From NCBI RefSeq assembly GCF_040566545.1, contig NZ_JBEWZI010000012.1:62001-126000 (forward strand): a stretch of 64,000 bases of DNA, read 5' to 3'. Under the pieces are notes generated by a model that saw only the letters and a list, made by a program, of their open reading frames with translations, was not told the DNA's origin and ran no database searches. The position numbers and the translations under genes are program-made. The stretch comes from Uliginosibacterium flavum (GTDB lineage: Bacteria > Pseudomonadota > Gammaproteobacteria > Burkholderiales > Rhodocyclaceae). Shown here in pieces: positions 54,505 to 62,628 of the stretch (position 1 is the first letter of the stretch; every line of letters begins with the position of its first letter).

Positions 54505-55221
54505 TCAGAGCTGCTTGCCAGCTGCGGCTTGCTGGCCAGTGGCCGCGCGGGCCTTCACCAGCTGGTCGAACTCGGACTGGGCGGTGACAGCACCCGAGGA
54601 AGCGCGCAGCTTCTGCAGACGCACATCGATATCGCTGTTGCGCAGTTCGCCCCCCAGACGGGCTTCGGCGGTGGTGTTCTTGATGTGGTCGCGCACCTTG
54701 TCCAGCGCCTCGACTGTGGCATCTACCGACAGGCCGTCCATCTGTTCCTGGATCGCCAGACGCGCCTTGGCGCTCTTGAACTGGGCCAGCATGCGATCGC
54801 GCTCGGCCTTCAGTTTGTTGATGTCGGCCTGGATCGACAGCAGCGAGCTCTTGGCATCGTCGGCTTCGGCGCCAGCGGCTTCGGATTCGACGGCCAGCTC
54901 GGCCAGCTCGGCATCCAGCGCCTTCTTCTTCTGCAGCAGGATGGCACCGAGTTCGCGGTCGTTCTGGATGATTGCGGCTTCCAGCTCGGTGACGACCTGG
55001 CTCAGTTCAGTTTGGGCCTTTTCGCGGCGGCCGCTCAGTTCGTCACGGCGACGGATCAGTGCGGCCGTGGCGTTGCGCAGCTGAACGAAACGCGTGGTTG
55101 CATTGCGAATGGCGTTTTCATAGGCAATATCCGGATGTTCCTTTTCCACATCCGCGATCCACAGGGAAACAAAGCCGGTCCACAAGTTGGAAAGGCGGGA
55201 AAAGAAATTGATGTCGGCCAT
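54505..55221 (-). CDS. PspA/IM30 family-like protein
   Basis: 238 aa. N-terminal amphipathic helix (FFSRLSNLWTGFVSLWIADVE), then long coiled coils (VQLRNATAALIRRRDELSGRREKAQ; LQKKKALDAELAELAVE) and helical tail. This is the layout of PspA/IM30 (ESCRT-III-like) membrane-stress proteins, about the same length as E. coli PspA (222 aa). Low sequence similarity, so the assignment is by architecture. Its own GGAGAAACC ribosome-binding site; next gene is the AAA ATPase. Confidence 0.7.
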   Translation of the reverse strand: MADINFFSRLSNLWTGFVSLWIADVEKEHPDIAYENAIRNATTRFVQLRNATAALIRRRDELSGRREKAQTELSQVVTELEAAIIQNDRELGAILLQKKKALDAELAELAVESEAAGAEADDAKSSLLSIQADINKLKAERDRMLAQFKSAKARLAIQEQMDGLSVDATVEALDKVRDHIKNTTAEARLGGELRNSDIDVRLQKLRASSGAVTAQSEFDQLVKARAATGQQAAAGKQL

Positions 55222-55270
55222 GCGGTTTCTCCAGAAAAGAGGGTGCTTCCAATTGTTGTGCGGGCAGATT

Positions 55271-56098
55271 TCAGGCGCGTTGCTTGCTCGCCAGGTTCGG
55301 CAGTTTCAGTTCCTGTTCGAGGAGGGCTTCGGCCTCCTCTTCTTCGTGCAGGCGATTCACCGCTTCCTGCAGGCGCTGGCTGGCGTCGTCGGCACCGCGT
55401 GAGGTCAGCGCAGCATTCATGATTTCTTCTACCGCATCGGGCAGGGCCAGAATGCCGGCCTCCACCGCCGCGCGGCGATTGATCAGGCGCTCGCGGCGCT
55501 CCAGCAATTCTTCGATATCGCGCAGGGCGCGCTTGAGCGAGGAATTGCTCGGGTCTTCAGTCAGACGATCCCCGACTTCGCTGCGGCGCACTTCCAGATC
55601 CTTGCGATTGAGTGTCTTGAGGCGGCTTTCGATGCTGATCGCCACCAGCCAATTGGAGAGGAACTGCACGGCCGCATCGGCCACGCGCTCCACATCGCGC
55701 TCGCTGATGGCGCGTTCGCCACGCACGGCCTGCAGTTCGCGCAGGGCCCGGGTTTTTTCCTGCAGGCGCTCGAAGATGCTCCAGTTGGCATGACCCTGCG
55801 AGACGACTTCCTCGATCTGGCCGCGCAGATGGGCGATCAGCTCATTGCGTTTTTCAGCACGCAGACGCGCATCGACCTTGCTGCGGAAACTCGGCAGCGT
55901 CGGGATGAACAGTGCGGCCAGCGCTTCAAGGGTGCCGACGCCGATCATTGGCAGGATGAAACCCTTGGCGCCAAACGGGAAGGACAAGGCAATGGCCAGC
56001 GCTGTGCCGGCGAGGACACTGAGGACATTGCTCTGCGAAAACAGCAGCTCCTTGAGGTAGGAGGGCTGCTCGGTGTCGCTGGAATCGAACTCGCTCAT
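55271..56098 (-). CDS. membrane-anchored coiled-coil protein
   Basis: 275 aa. Two membrane segments near the N-terminus (VLSVLAGTALAIALSFPF; FILPMIGVGTLEALAALFIP), then about 200 residues of heptad-rich coiled coil (RLQEKTRALRELQAVRGER; DIEELLERRERLINRRAAVEAG). I recognise no family. It follows the ABC ATPase gene by 5 bases and precedes the PspA-like gene by 49, so it could be a membrane dock for the PspA/AAA pair. Confidence 0.7.
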   Translation of the reverse strand: MSEFDSSDTEQPSYLKELLFSQSNVLSVLAGTALAIALSFPFGAKGFILPMIGVGTLEALAALFIPTLPSFRSKVDARLRAEKRNELIAHLRGQIEEVVSQGHANWSIFERLQEKTRALRELQAVRGERAISERDVERVADAAVQFLSNWLVAISIESRLKTLNRKDLEVRRSEVGDRLTEDPSNSSLKRALRDIEELLERRERLINRRAAVEAGILALPDAVEEIMNAALTSRGADDASQRLQEAVNRLHEEEEAEALLEQELKLPNLASKQRA

Positions 56099-56103
56099 GC
56101 TTT

Positions 56104-56946
56104 TTATACCGTGACCCGCACTTGACCCTGCGCACTGCCATGCAGCTTGTCCAGGATGCGTTCTTCCAGGCGTACCGCCTCGGTGGATCGGCGCCAGGCT
56201 GTTGAACGCGGACGCGGCTCGCTGATTTCGAAATCATCGGCGATGCGCGCAGGCTGCGAAGACAGCACCACCACCCGGTCGCCCAGCAGCAAGGCTTCGC
56301 TTACGTCGTGGGTCACGAAGACTACGGCACAGGGATGCTGACGGTGCAGTTCGCTGAGCAGGATCTGGGTTTCGGTGCGGGTCTGCGCATCGAGTGCACC
56401 GAAAGGCTCGTCCATCAGCAGGATCTTGGGGCGAAGCACCAGCGCACGCGCCAGGGCCACACGCTGATTCTGTCCGCCGGAAAGCTGGGCGGGCAGCATT
56501 TTCTTCTTGTCGGCCAGGCCCACGGCGGCCAGCGCCTCTTCGACCATCGCCTCCCACTCGCTGCGCTTGAAGCGCTCGCGCCACAGCTTGAGCGCGAAGG
56601 GAAAGGCGACGTTGTCCCACACCGAAAGATCGGGGCGGTTGGCGTAGCGCTGGAAGACCATCACCGCGTCATCGTGCGGGCCATCGCAGGGCACGCCATT
56701 GATCAGCACTTCGCCGCTGCTGGGCGTCGGTACGCCGAGCGGGCGCACGCTGCCCATCATGCGCAGCAGGGTGGATTTGCCGCAGCCGGACGGGCCCAGC
56801 AGCATGGTGATGGAGGGCTTGTCGATGCACAGATTGATGTTGTCCAGCACGCGCAGCGACGGCTGGCCGGCTTCACCCGGATATTCCTGGCAGATATTGC
56901 GCAGGTCGATGGAAACATTGGCAGGGGCGTTCATGGGCTCGCTCAT
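56104..56946 (-). CDS. ABC importer ATPase, NitT/TauT/SsuB type
   Basis: 280 aa. Walker A GPSGCGKST, Q-loop MVFQRYA, signature LSGGQNQR, Walker B ILLMDEPFGALD, H-loop FVTHDVSE. N-terminal residues 1-15 are family-variable. Overlaps the permease gene by 4 bp (ATGA). Together with the permease and the OmpA-fused binding protein it forms one importer. The substrate is unknown. Confidence 0.93.
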   Translation of the reverse strand: MSEPMNAPANVSIDLRNICQEYPGEAGQPSLRVLDNINLCIDKPSITMLLGPSGCGKSTLLRMMGSVRPLGVPTPSSGEVLINGVPCDGPHDDAVMVFQRYANRPDLSVWDNVAFPFALKLWRERFKRSEWEAMVEEALAAVGLADKKKMLPAQLSGGQNQRVALARALVLRPKILLMDEPFGALDAQTRTETQILLSELHRQHPCAVVFVTHDVSEALLLGDRVVVLSSQPARIADDFEISEPRPRSTAWRRSTEAVRLEERILDKLHGSAQGQVRVTV

Positions 56947-57743
56947 TGGCCACTCTCCCAGGAGTAGGCACGGGCACGGATCCAGCGCATGCCCTGATAG
57001 GTGAATAGCGCCAGCGCGACGATGACGATGATGCCGGCGAAGACCTGGTCCATCGCCGAGAAGCGGCGTGCATTCTGGATCAACTGGCCGAGGCCTTCAC
57101 GCGCATTCACGTATTCGGCCACGGTGATGTAGGTCCACATCACCGAGACGGCCACCGTGATGGCGTCCGCGATGCGCGGCATGGCCATCGGCAGCACCGC
57201 CTTGCGGATACATTCCCAATCCGTGCCGCCCAGATCGCGCGTGGCGATCCAGTAGGTCTGCGGTACGGCCTGCATCGCATCGCGCACCATCGGGATCAGA
57301 TACACCACCGCGCCGAGGAACAGGAAGGCGATCTTCATGCCTTCGCCAATGCCGAACCACATCACCATGATCGGCAGCAGCGCGACGACAGGCGCCGAGC
57401 GGAAGGGATCGACCAGCGGTGACAGCGTGGCGTTGATGTAAGGCGAGGCACCCATCAGCACGCCCAGCGGAATGCCGATACAGATCACCAGCAGGCCAGC
57501 GGCGACCACGCGGCCCAGCGACCACAGCGTGGCGGTGAGCAGCAGGCTGCGGCCGTTCTCGGCATCCCAGGCCAGATAGGCGAACGCATTCGCGACTTTC
57601 CAGGGCGCCGGCAGCTTGTTCGGCGCCACCAGTTCGAGGCCGCTGAGCAGCGACCACAGCAACAAGACCGCGATCACCGCCCCCGCCCCCAGCAGGCTGC
57701 GATTGCGGTGCGAGATCGGTTGAGCCGGATTCCAGATGGACAT
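56943..57743 (-). CDS. ABC importer permease, NitT/TauT type
   Basis: 266 aa with six transmembrane helices and the EAA loop (AMQAVPQTYWIATRDLGGTDWECIRKAVLPMAMPRI). Partner of the ATPase at 56104 (4-bp overlap). Start at 57743 is preferred: it has AAGG six bases upstream. The open frame to 57881 runs through repeat-rich DNA. A hairpin lies just upstream. Confidence 0.92.
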   Translation of the reverse strand: MSIWNPAQPISHRNRSLLGAGAVIAVLLLWSLLSGLELVAPNKLPAPWKVANAFAYLAWDAENGRSLLLTATLWSLGRVVAAGLLVICIGIPLGVLMGASPYINATLSPLVDPFRSAPVVALLPIMVMWFGIGEGMKIAFLFLGAVVYLIPMVRDAMQAVPQTYWIATRDLGGTDWECIRKAVLPMAMPRIADAITVAVSVMWTYITVAEYVNAREGLGQLIQNARRFSAMDQVFAGIIVIVALALFTYQGMRWIRARAYSWESGQ

Positions 57744-57760
57744 GAGCATCCTTAACGTAA

Positions 57761-57777
57761 AAGTCGCAGCGCGACTT
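57761..57777 (-). promoter_or_regulatory. intra-operon hairpin before the permease
   Basis: Perfect stem AAGTCGC / GCGACTT with a 3-base loop, followed on the minus strand by TTACG, 17 bases before the permease start and next to its ribosome-binding site. It may attenuate permease expression relative to the binding protein. Confidence 0.45.
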
Positions 57778-57897
57778 CTCGAAGCTAGCCTCTCCCATTT
57801 GGGGGCGAGGCGGGGGTTTCGGCAAGCACGCTTGCCGCCCGCATCGCGGCAATCCAGTGCAATGGATTGCGCGCCCTGCAAGGGAGGGGCTGGTGTG

Positions 57898-59574
57898 TTA
57901 GCGGGTCAGCAAGGCAACGCGCGTGCTGCGGTTACTGGCGCGGCAGGCTTCCAGATCCAGACCTTCGGCGCCCGGATTGGCTTCATTGCACAGCGGACGA
58001 TCCGGGCCGGAGCCGATGACCTTGAAACGCGCGCGGTCGAAGTCCCATTCCTTCACCAGATAATCCACCACGGCCTGCGCACGCTGCAGCGACAGGCGCA
58101 GATTGGCGTCACGCGAACCGACTGAATCCGTATTGCCGGAGACTTCGAAATAGGCCGAACCGTTGTTTTCGATGAAGGGCGCCATTTCCTTGTCGATCAC
58201 CTGCTGAGCGCGCTTGTTCAGATCGGCCGAGCCACTCGTAAAGCTGACCATCACCGGCTTGGTGACGATGGCGGTCTGCTGGGCGGCCTTGTCCTGGCCT
58301 TGCTGCGAGAAGGTGAATTCCGGCTTGGCGGCGGCCGTCTTGGCGGACTGGTTGCCTTCCAGCAGCGTCTTGATGAAGCGGTAGTCGAAGGAGTCCTGCG
58401 GCGCGATCACCGGCGAATTCGGATTGGCCAGCGCACCGGCAGCGCGGTAAATGCCGTCGAAGCGGCGATACACGCGCTCATAGTGATTGGTGCCGCCTGC
58501 CAGACCGAGGATGCGGGCGTTGTCATCGAGACCGGTCCACACCACGTTGCTGAACAGGCTTTTGACGAAGTCGCGCCCCTGATCCTTGACCAGCAGCTTG
58601 AAGAACTCTTCCGTATTCTCCAGCGCGGCGACGGCCTTGTCCGGATTGGCACGCGATTCCTTCACGCCATCGAGCCAGCCGCCGACGAAGGCCTGAAAGG
58701 CCTGGGTGTTGGCCGGATTGTCGAGCGCCTTCTTGTTGCACACCATCACGTCATAGATCAGGTTGGTCGCGGTCTTGGTGGAATACACCACGCGCGCGCC
58801 CTTAACGTTCTTCAGGGCCAGCGCCAGATCCGGGTCCCACAGCGCAGCGGCCTCCACGCTGCCGCTTTCCAGCGCAGCGCGCACGCCCGCCGTGCCTTCC
58901 TCGGCGTTGATATAGACGTATTTCACTGTCTCACGCTTGCGTGCCGACAGGCTGGAGCTTTCGAGCGCATCGATGGTCATGCCATGCGAAGGCGTGTATT
59001 GCAGCAGGGCGATGGACTTGCCAGCCAGATCTTCGACGCGTTGCACCGATGGATCGCGCGTGATGATTGCGTCGCCGCCCTGGGTGTTGTCCACCACAAT
59101 GATGGCGCGGCCATCACCGCCTGCGTTACGCAGATTGGGTTGTTCCTGCGCCCAGAAATCCGAGGTGCGCCAGGCGCACTGTGCCGTGTTCGATTCGAAG
59201 ATCGTCGACAGGGTCGGAATATCGTCCTGAATCACGAATTCCACATTCACGCCCTTGTTCGCATAGATCGAACCGGCTTGCGTGGTCAGCGAGTTGCCAT
59301 TGGCGACCAGCGCCGGCGCGTAACCGTGGAAGCTGACGATGGACACACGCAGCGGATTGCCGCTGGAGCCGAGTGGGCCGGACACCGCTTTGGGCGGTGC
59401 GGCGCTGGGCTTCTTGCCGGCTTCGCCCGGCTGGCCAGTCGTGGCCTGCTGTTGCGTGCCCGATTGCAGGCCGGACACCACTTCCTTCAAGCCGAAATTC
59501 CAGGCCAGCGCGCCTGCGCCGCCGAGGATGATCAAGGCCACCAGGCCTTTGGCCATGGGAGTCAAACGTGCCAT
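57898..59574 (-). CDS. NitT/TauT-type binding protein fused to an OmpA peptidoglycan-binding domain
   Basis: 558 aa. N-terminal uncleaved-looking signal anchor (residues about 9-28, GLVALIILGGAGALAWNFGL), Gly/Gln linker, periplasmic binding domain of the NMT1/NitT class (about residues 75-400; IVSFHGYAPALVANG; SIALLQYTPSHGMTIDAL; AAALWDPDLALALKN), then an OmpA C-terminal domain (about 445-556; SFTSGSADLNKRAQQVIDKEM; VSGNTDSVGSRDANLRLSLQRAQAVVDYL). The fusion should hold the binding domain between the inner membrane and peptidoglycan. Pairs with the ABC genes 154 bases downstream. Ligand unknown. Confidence 0.88.
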   Translation of the reverse strand: MARLTPMAKGLVALIILGGAGALAWNFGLKEVVSGLQSGTQQQATTGQPGEAGKKPSAAPPKAVSGPLGSSGNPLRVSIVSFHGYAPALVANGNSLTTQAGSIYANKGVNVEFVIQDDIPTLSTIFESNTAQCAWRTSDFWAQEQPNLRNAGGDGRAIIVVDNTQGGDAIITRDPSVQRVEDLAGKSIALLQYTPSHGMTIDALESSSLSARKRETVKYVYINAEEGTAGVRAALESGSVEAAALWDPDLALALKNVKGARVVYSTKTATNLIYDVMVCNKKALDNPANTQAFQAFVGGWLDGVKESRANPDKAVAALENTEEFFKLLVKDQGRDFVKSLFSNVVWTGLDDNARILGLAGGTNHYERVYRRFDGIYRAAGALANPNSPVIAPQDSFDYRFIKTLLEGNQSAKTAAAKPEFTFSQQGQDKAAQQTAIVTKPVMVSFTSGSADLNKRAQQVIDKEMAPFIENNGSAYFEVSGNTDSVGSRDANLRLSLQRAQAVVDYLVKEWDFDRARFKVIGSGPDRPLCNEANPGAEGLDLEACRASNRSTRVALLTR

Positions 59575-59604
59575 TTCAGTACTCCTTCGCTCAGTAATCG
59601 GGAT

Positions 59605-60297
59605 TCAATTCTTGCTGCCGAACAGGCCGGGCAGGCTGCCCAGACGCTGGATTTCCGCGTCCAGCCTTGTCTCTTCGCGCTGCGCCGCCAACCGGGCGTT
59701 TTCACCAGCCGCCTGACAGTTGGCCTTGTCGGCGCCGGCCTGCTCGATCTCGGTGGCCATCGCGCGTTCCAGCTCGGCAATCTCGATGCGCAGGGCTTCG
59801 ACTTTGCTGCGTTGCAGTTCGTCGCGCGCCTGTGCCAGTTGCTGATTCTGGCTCACAATCTGTTGCGCCTGTGTGGCAACGCGGGTTTTTTCGGCACTCA
59901 GTGCCTGCATCTTGCGCTGCGCATCCAGCACGGCGTCATCCACCGTCCACGCTTCGTCAGCCGCATCCATCGCCTGTACCGCCATCTTGCGTGAGGCTAC
60001 ATCCATGGCCTTCAGGCCATCAAGCAGACGCAGCATCTTTTCAGCCGGATAGGGCGAGGCCGGAATCGCGGCTTCGGCAAAAATGCTTTCGAAACTGCGA
60101 GCGCTGATGGCTTCACCCGGCGCGGCTGGCATCTCCAGCACCAGCTCGGTAACGCGCGGGGCGACTGGCGCAGCAGCCAGTTCGCGGGCGATCAGGGCAT
60201 CCACATCGCTGCTGTCCGCAATCGCGTCAGGCACCTCATCGGAGCCTTCCCGCTCCACCAGTCCGACCTTTTCCAAGGCCCTCATGAATCCGCTCAT
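59605..60297 (-). CDS. coiled-coil protein of the envelope cluster
   Basis: 230 aa from ATG 60297 (GGGGAT ribosome-binding site). Residues 1-90 acidic and helical; the C-terminal half is a long coiled coil (LDAQRKMQALSAEKTRVATQAQQIVSQNQQ; ELERAMATEIEQAGADKANC). One cysteine. No signal peptide, probably cytoplasmic. I do not recognise a family. 30 bases upstream of the binding-protein gene. The longer frame to 60591 crosses a dispersed repeat and is rejected. Confidence 0.7.
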   Translation of the reverse strand: MSGFMRALEKVGLVEREGSDEVPDAIADSSDVDALIARELAAAPVAPRVTELVLEMPAAPGEAISARSFESIFAEAAIPASPYPAEKMLRLLDGLKAMDVASRKMAVQAMDAADEAWTVDDAVLDAQRKMQALSAEKTRVATQAQQIVSQNQQLAQARDELQRSKVEALRIEIAELERAMATEIEQAGADKANCQAAGENARLAAQREETRLDAEIQRLGSLPGLFGSKN

Positions 60298-60418
60298 TCC
60301 ATCCCCCGACGAAATAGTGTTGTGTGCCATAAACGCAAAGTAAAGGCACAAGGCGCAAGTGTGCATCAATGCGCGCCGCATGCCCAGAGCCCGGCCCGAC
60401 CGTCCAGCTGGCGGGGCA

Positions 60419-60497
60419 TGCTTGAAGAGCCGCTTTCCGCGGACTTCTTCGGCATGCCATGCTGTAGAGGCAGGGTGCGCGCGGCTCTTCAGGCAGG
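60419..60497 (+). repeat. dispersed palindromic repeat, copy 15
   Basis: Left arm TGCTTGAAGAGCCGC, centre GGACTTCTTCGGCATGCC, right arm GCGCGGCTCTTCAGGCAGG, inside the envelope cluster seven bases before the Sel1 gene stop. Confidence 0.82.
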
Positions 60498-60503
60498 ATA
60501 CTT

Positions 60504-61334
60504 TCAGCGCGAGGCTACGAACTCCGCATGCGCGTATGCATGCGCTTCTTTTTCCAGACGAGCCCTTACGCGTTGGCTGACGCGCGGGCAAAGTGCCGCG
60601 CGCAGACTGGCAGCATCACCTTCCGGCAGCTGCGGCGCGTCGCGCTCGCCCCAGCGCGCCTGATGCAGGGCCAGCCAGTGCCAGGCCCGTTCTGCATTGG
60701 CGGCCACACCATGTCCATTGGCATACAACCAGGCCAGCTCCACTTCGTGACCATCGCCGGGCACGTAATGGGATTCCCAACGCCGGATCAGGGCGGCGTA
60801 ATCCGGCGTGGCGCCCAGGCCCAGAAACGTGCGCGCCTCCCACATTGAATATGCGTGGCTGGCGCGGTCGTTGACCCAGTTGCGGGTTTCGGCCGCGCGC
60901 AGGTAGCTGGCGGTGGCGGCCGTGTCGTCATGCTGGGGCGAGGCGGGGTCGGCCTGAAGTTCCGCCAGCAGCATCCAGGCATCGCCCAGACCTTGCGCGG
61001 TGAGCGCTTCGAGCGCCGCCAGCTCGCCGGTCTGCGCTGCGCGTTCTGTGCTTGCGAGGGCGGCGGCTTGCTCCTGTTGCCAAGCTTCCCGCGCCTGCCC
61101 TTCACGAACTTCCTGAAGGCTCTCCCGTACGATCCGGAACAGGCCAGGGCGACGTGGCGCATTGGCGGGCCGCTGGCTGTGGATCACGCAATCAAGCAGG
61201 AAGCCACAGAGCGCCAGCACCAGCAAGACCAGCAGCAGCCACAGCCCGCCCCACAAGATGGCTTTGAGCCAGCCGGCACGATCCAGCAGCCAGCTGGCGA
61301 AGATGGCCAGCGCGATCAGAGCCCAGCGTTTCAT
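60504..61334 (-). CDS. membrane protein with Sel1-like repeat
   Basis: 276 aa. Two N-terminal transmembrane helices (WALIALAIFASWLLDRAGWL; LWGGLWLLLVLLVLALCGFLL), then a helical cytoplasmic or periplasmic part with at least one Sel1-like unit (HEVELAWLYANGHGVAANAERAWHWLALH). Sel1 repeats bind proteins. Located between two dispersed repeats in the cluster; no clear partner other than its neighbours. Confidence 0.75.
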   Translation of the reverse strand: MKRWALIALAIFASWLLDRAGWLKAILWGGLWLLLVLLVLALCGFLLDCVIHSQRPANAPRRPGLFRIVRESLQEVREGQAREAWQQEQAAALASTERAAQTGELAALEALTAQGLGDAWMLLAELQADPASPQHDDTAATASYLRAAETRNWVNDRASHAYSMWEARTFLGLGATPDYAALIRRWESHYVPGDGHEVELAWLYANGHGVAANAERAWHWLALHQARWGERDAPQLPEGDAASLRAALCPRVSQRVRARLEKEAHAYAHAEFVASR

Positions 61335-61364
61335 GGCATTGCGACGAAGCGTTTGTATTCACGT

Positions 61365-61470
61365 GCCCGAAGAGCCCCGCGCAGCATTGCTCTACGGGCA
61401 GTGCTTGTGGACAGGCCCATCAGACAAGCTTCTCCCGGTAGCATGCCTGCAGCGCGTTTCTGCAGGCGGC
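61365..61470 (+). repeat. dispersed palindromic repeat, copy 16 (degraded)
   Basis: Left GCCCGAAGAGCCCCGCGC then CATTGCTCTACGGGCAG; the right half is diverged (GGTAGCATGCCTGCAGCG). Included because of position and partial match. Confidence 0.45.
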
Positions 61471-61488
61471 TTTGCGGGCGAGTAGCTT

Positions 61489-62031
61489 TCAGAGTGCGTG
61501 CAGCACGTATTTCTCGACACGGCTCATCGGCGTGGCGCTGTCGAAGCGGAATTCAACGTAGGTGGCATCATCCGCATCCAGCGTGCTTTCAACCTTGTCG
61601 CTGCGACCGACCTCGACACCCTTGCCATCCTGAGCACGCAACTGCAACTTGCCTTTGAAAGCTTCGCCAGACAGCACATAGACCTTCACGCCGTCCTTCT
61701 TCTCGCCATCGGCGCCGAGCCGCACGGCACGTTCGCTGGCGAGTTTGCGGGCGCTGGCCGAGGCATCCATGACGATCTTGGCTTCATAGGCGCGATCCAC
61801 GCCTTCGGCCACGCCGCCAAACACCTTGCCTACACCGGTGGTGATCTCGGCGGCGGCTTTCTTGCCATCGTTCTGCAGGGCCTGACCGACGCCCTTGACC
61901 ATGGCCGCCTTGTCTTCAACCATCGCCGCGCCCTTGCTGCGCTCGGCTTCGAGTTGTTCTTCACGGTTCTTGCAGCCCGCCAGTGCGCAGGCGGCGCTCA
62001 GTACGCAGATGGCGATCAATGCTTTTTTCAC
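61489..62031 (-). CDS. cluster-associated lipoprotein
   Basis: 180 aa, GTG start at 62031 behind AAAGGA. Lipobox LAGC (Cys about residue 20). Helical Ala/Lys/Glu-rich first part (EAERSKGAAMVEDKAAMVKG), a glycine-rich middle (TTGVGKVFGGVAEGVDRAY), and a C-terminal beta domain (KVYVLSGEAFKGKLQLRAQDGKG...ATYVEFRFDSATPMSRVEKYVL). I recognise no family. First gene of the cluster if it is one transcript. Divergent from groES. Confidence 0.7.
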   Translation of the reverse strand: MKKALIAICVLSAACALAGCKNREEQLEAERSKGAAMVEDKAAMVKGVGQALQNDGKKAAAEITTGVGKVFGGVAEGVDRAYEAKIVMDASASARKLASERAVRLGADGEKKDGVKVYVLSGEAFKGKLQLRAQDGKGVEVGRSDKVESTLDADDATYVEFRFDSATPMSRVEKYVLHAL

Positions 62032-62188
62032 GGCGCGATCCTTTTTTGGGTTTTCGGGGCCGCATAAGGCGGCGCGACATGCTGCCGTAAAACCAGCCGG
62101 GCGCACAACGGCCAACCCGACAGTCTGCCGGTTCAGCCGATGAAAGCCCTCTGTGGCGGGCTTTTTCGACTTTTGTGCGGCTGTCGCC

Positions 62189-62217
62189 CTTGAAATCCAC
62201 CCATCCCGCCCCTATCA
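62189..62217 (+). promoter_or_regulatory. sigma-32-type heat-shock promoter of groES
   Basis: CTTGAAA (62189-62195), 13-base spacer, CCCCTATCA (62209-62217), matching the sigma-32 pattern CTTGAAA-N13-CCCCAT. Confidence 0.8.
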
Positions 62218-62244
62218 TTAGCACTCGTCAGGGGAGAGTGCTAA
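62218..62244 (+). promoter_or_regulatory. CIRCE operator (HrcA site)
   Basis: Perfect TTAGCACTC-N9-GAGTGCTAA, 94 bases before groES. HrcA repressor binding site. Confidence 0.97.
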
Positions 62245-62337
62245 CAGTCGCCGGTTTCAAACGGCCGACCCTCCCCGATTTCCCCCGGGTGTATTGCACC
62301 CAAAGATTTATCAATCAATCCCTTAACAGGAGTGAAT

Positions 62338-62628
62338 ATGAAGATTCGTCCCTTGCACGACCGCGTGGTCATCAAACGTATTGAAGCCGAAGAAAAAACG
62401 GCCTCCGGCATCGTTCTGGCTGGTTCTGCAGTTGAGAAGCCCGATCAAGGCGAAGTCATTGCCGTGGGCAATGGCAAGATCCTGGAAAACGGCAGCGTGC
62501 GTCCGCTCGACGTCAAAGCTGGTGACCGCGTGCTGTTCGGCAAGTACTCCGGCCAGACCGTCAAGGTCGATGGTGAAGAGCTGCTGGTGATGCGTGAAGA
62601 TGACCTGATGGGCGTTCTCGAAAAGTAA
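62338..62628 (+). CDS. groES: co-chaperonin GroES
   Basis: 96 aa, complete. KIRPLHDRVVIKRIEAEEKTASGIVL, the mobile loop region and VLFGKYSGQTVKVDGEE are canonical. ATG at 62338 with AGGAG spaced six bases; the GTG two codons earlier is not needed. Caps GroEL. Controlled by a sigma-32 promoter and CIRCE. Confidence 0.98.
   Translation: MKIRPLHDRVVIKRIEAEEKTASGIVLAGSAVEKPDQGEVIAVGNGKILENGSVRPLDVKAGDRVLFGKYSGQTVKVDGEELLVMREDDLMGVLEK

Noticed and set aside
57898..59574. Binding-protein gene as ThiY (thiamin precursor uptake)
   Set aside because: NMT1-like fold only. No riboswitch, no thi neighbour, and the OmpA fusion is not a ThiY feature.
58300..59994. 564-codon plus-strand frame, and similar long frames at 10459-11856, 18134-19336 and 62744-63985
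   Set aside because: Each is antisense to a well-supported gene (binding protein, pta, pyrB, groEL) and has no recognisable domain.
3840..61470. Dispersed repeats as a CRISPR array
   Set aside because: Copies are kilobases apart, imperfect, palindromic and located between unrelated genes; no regular spacers or cas genes.
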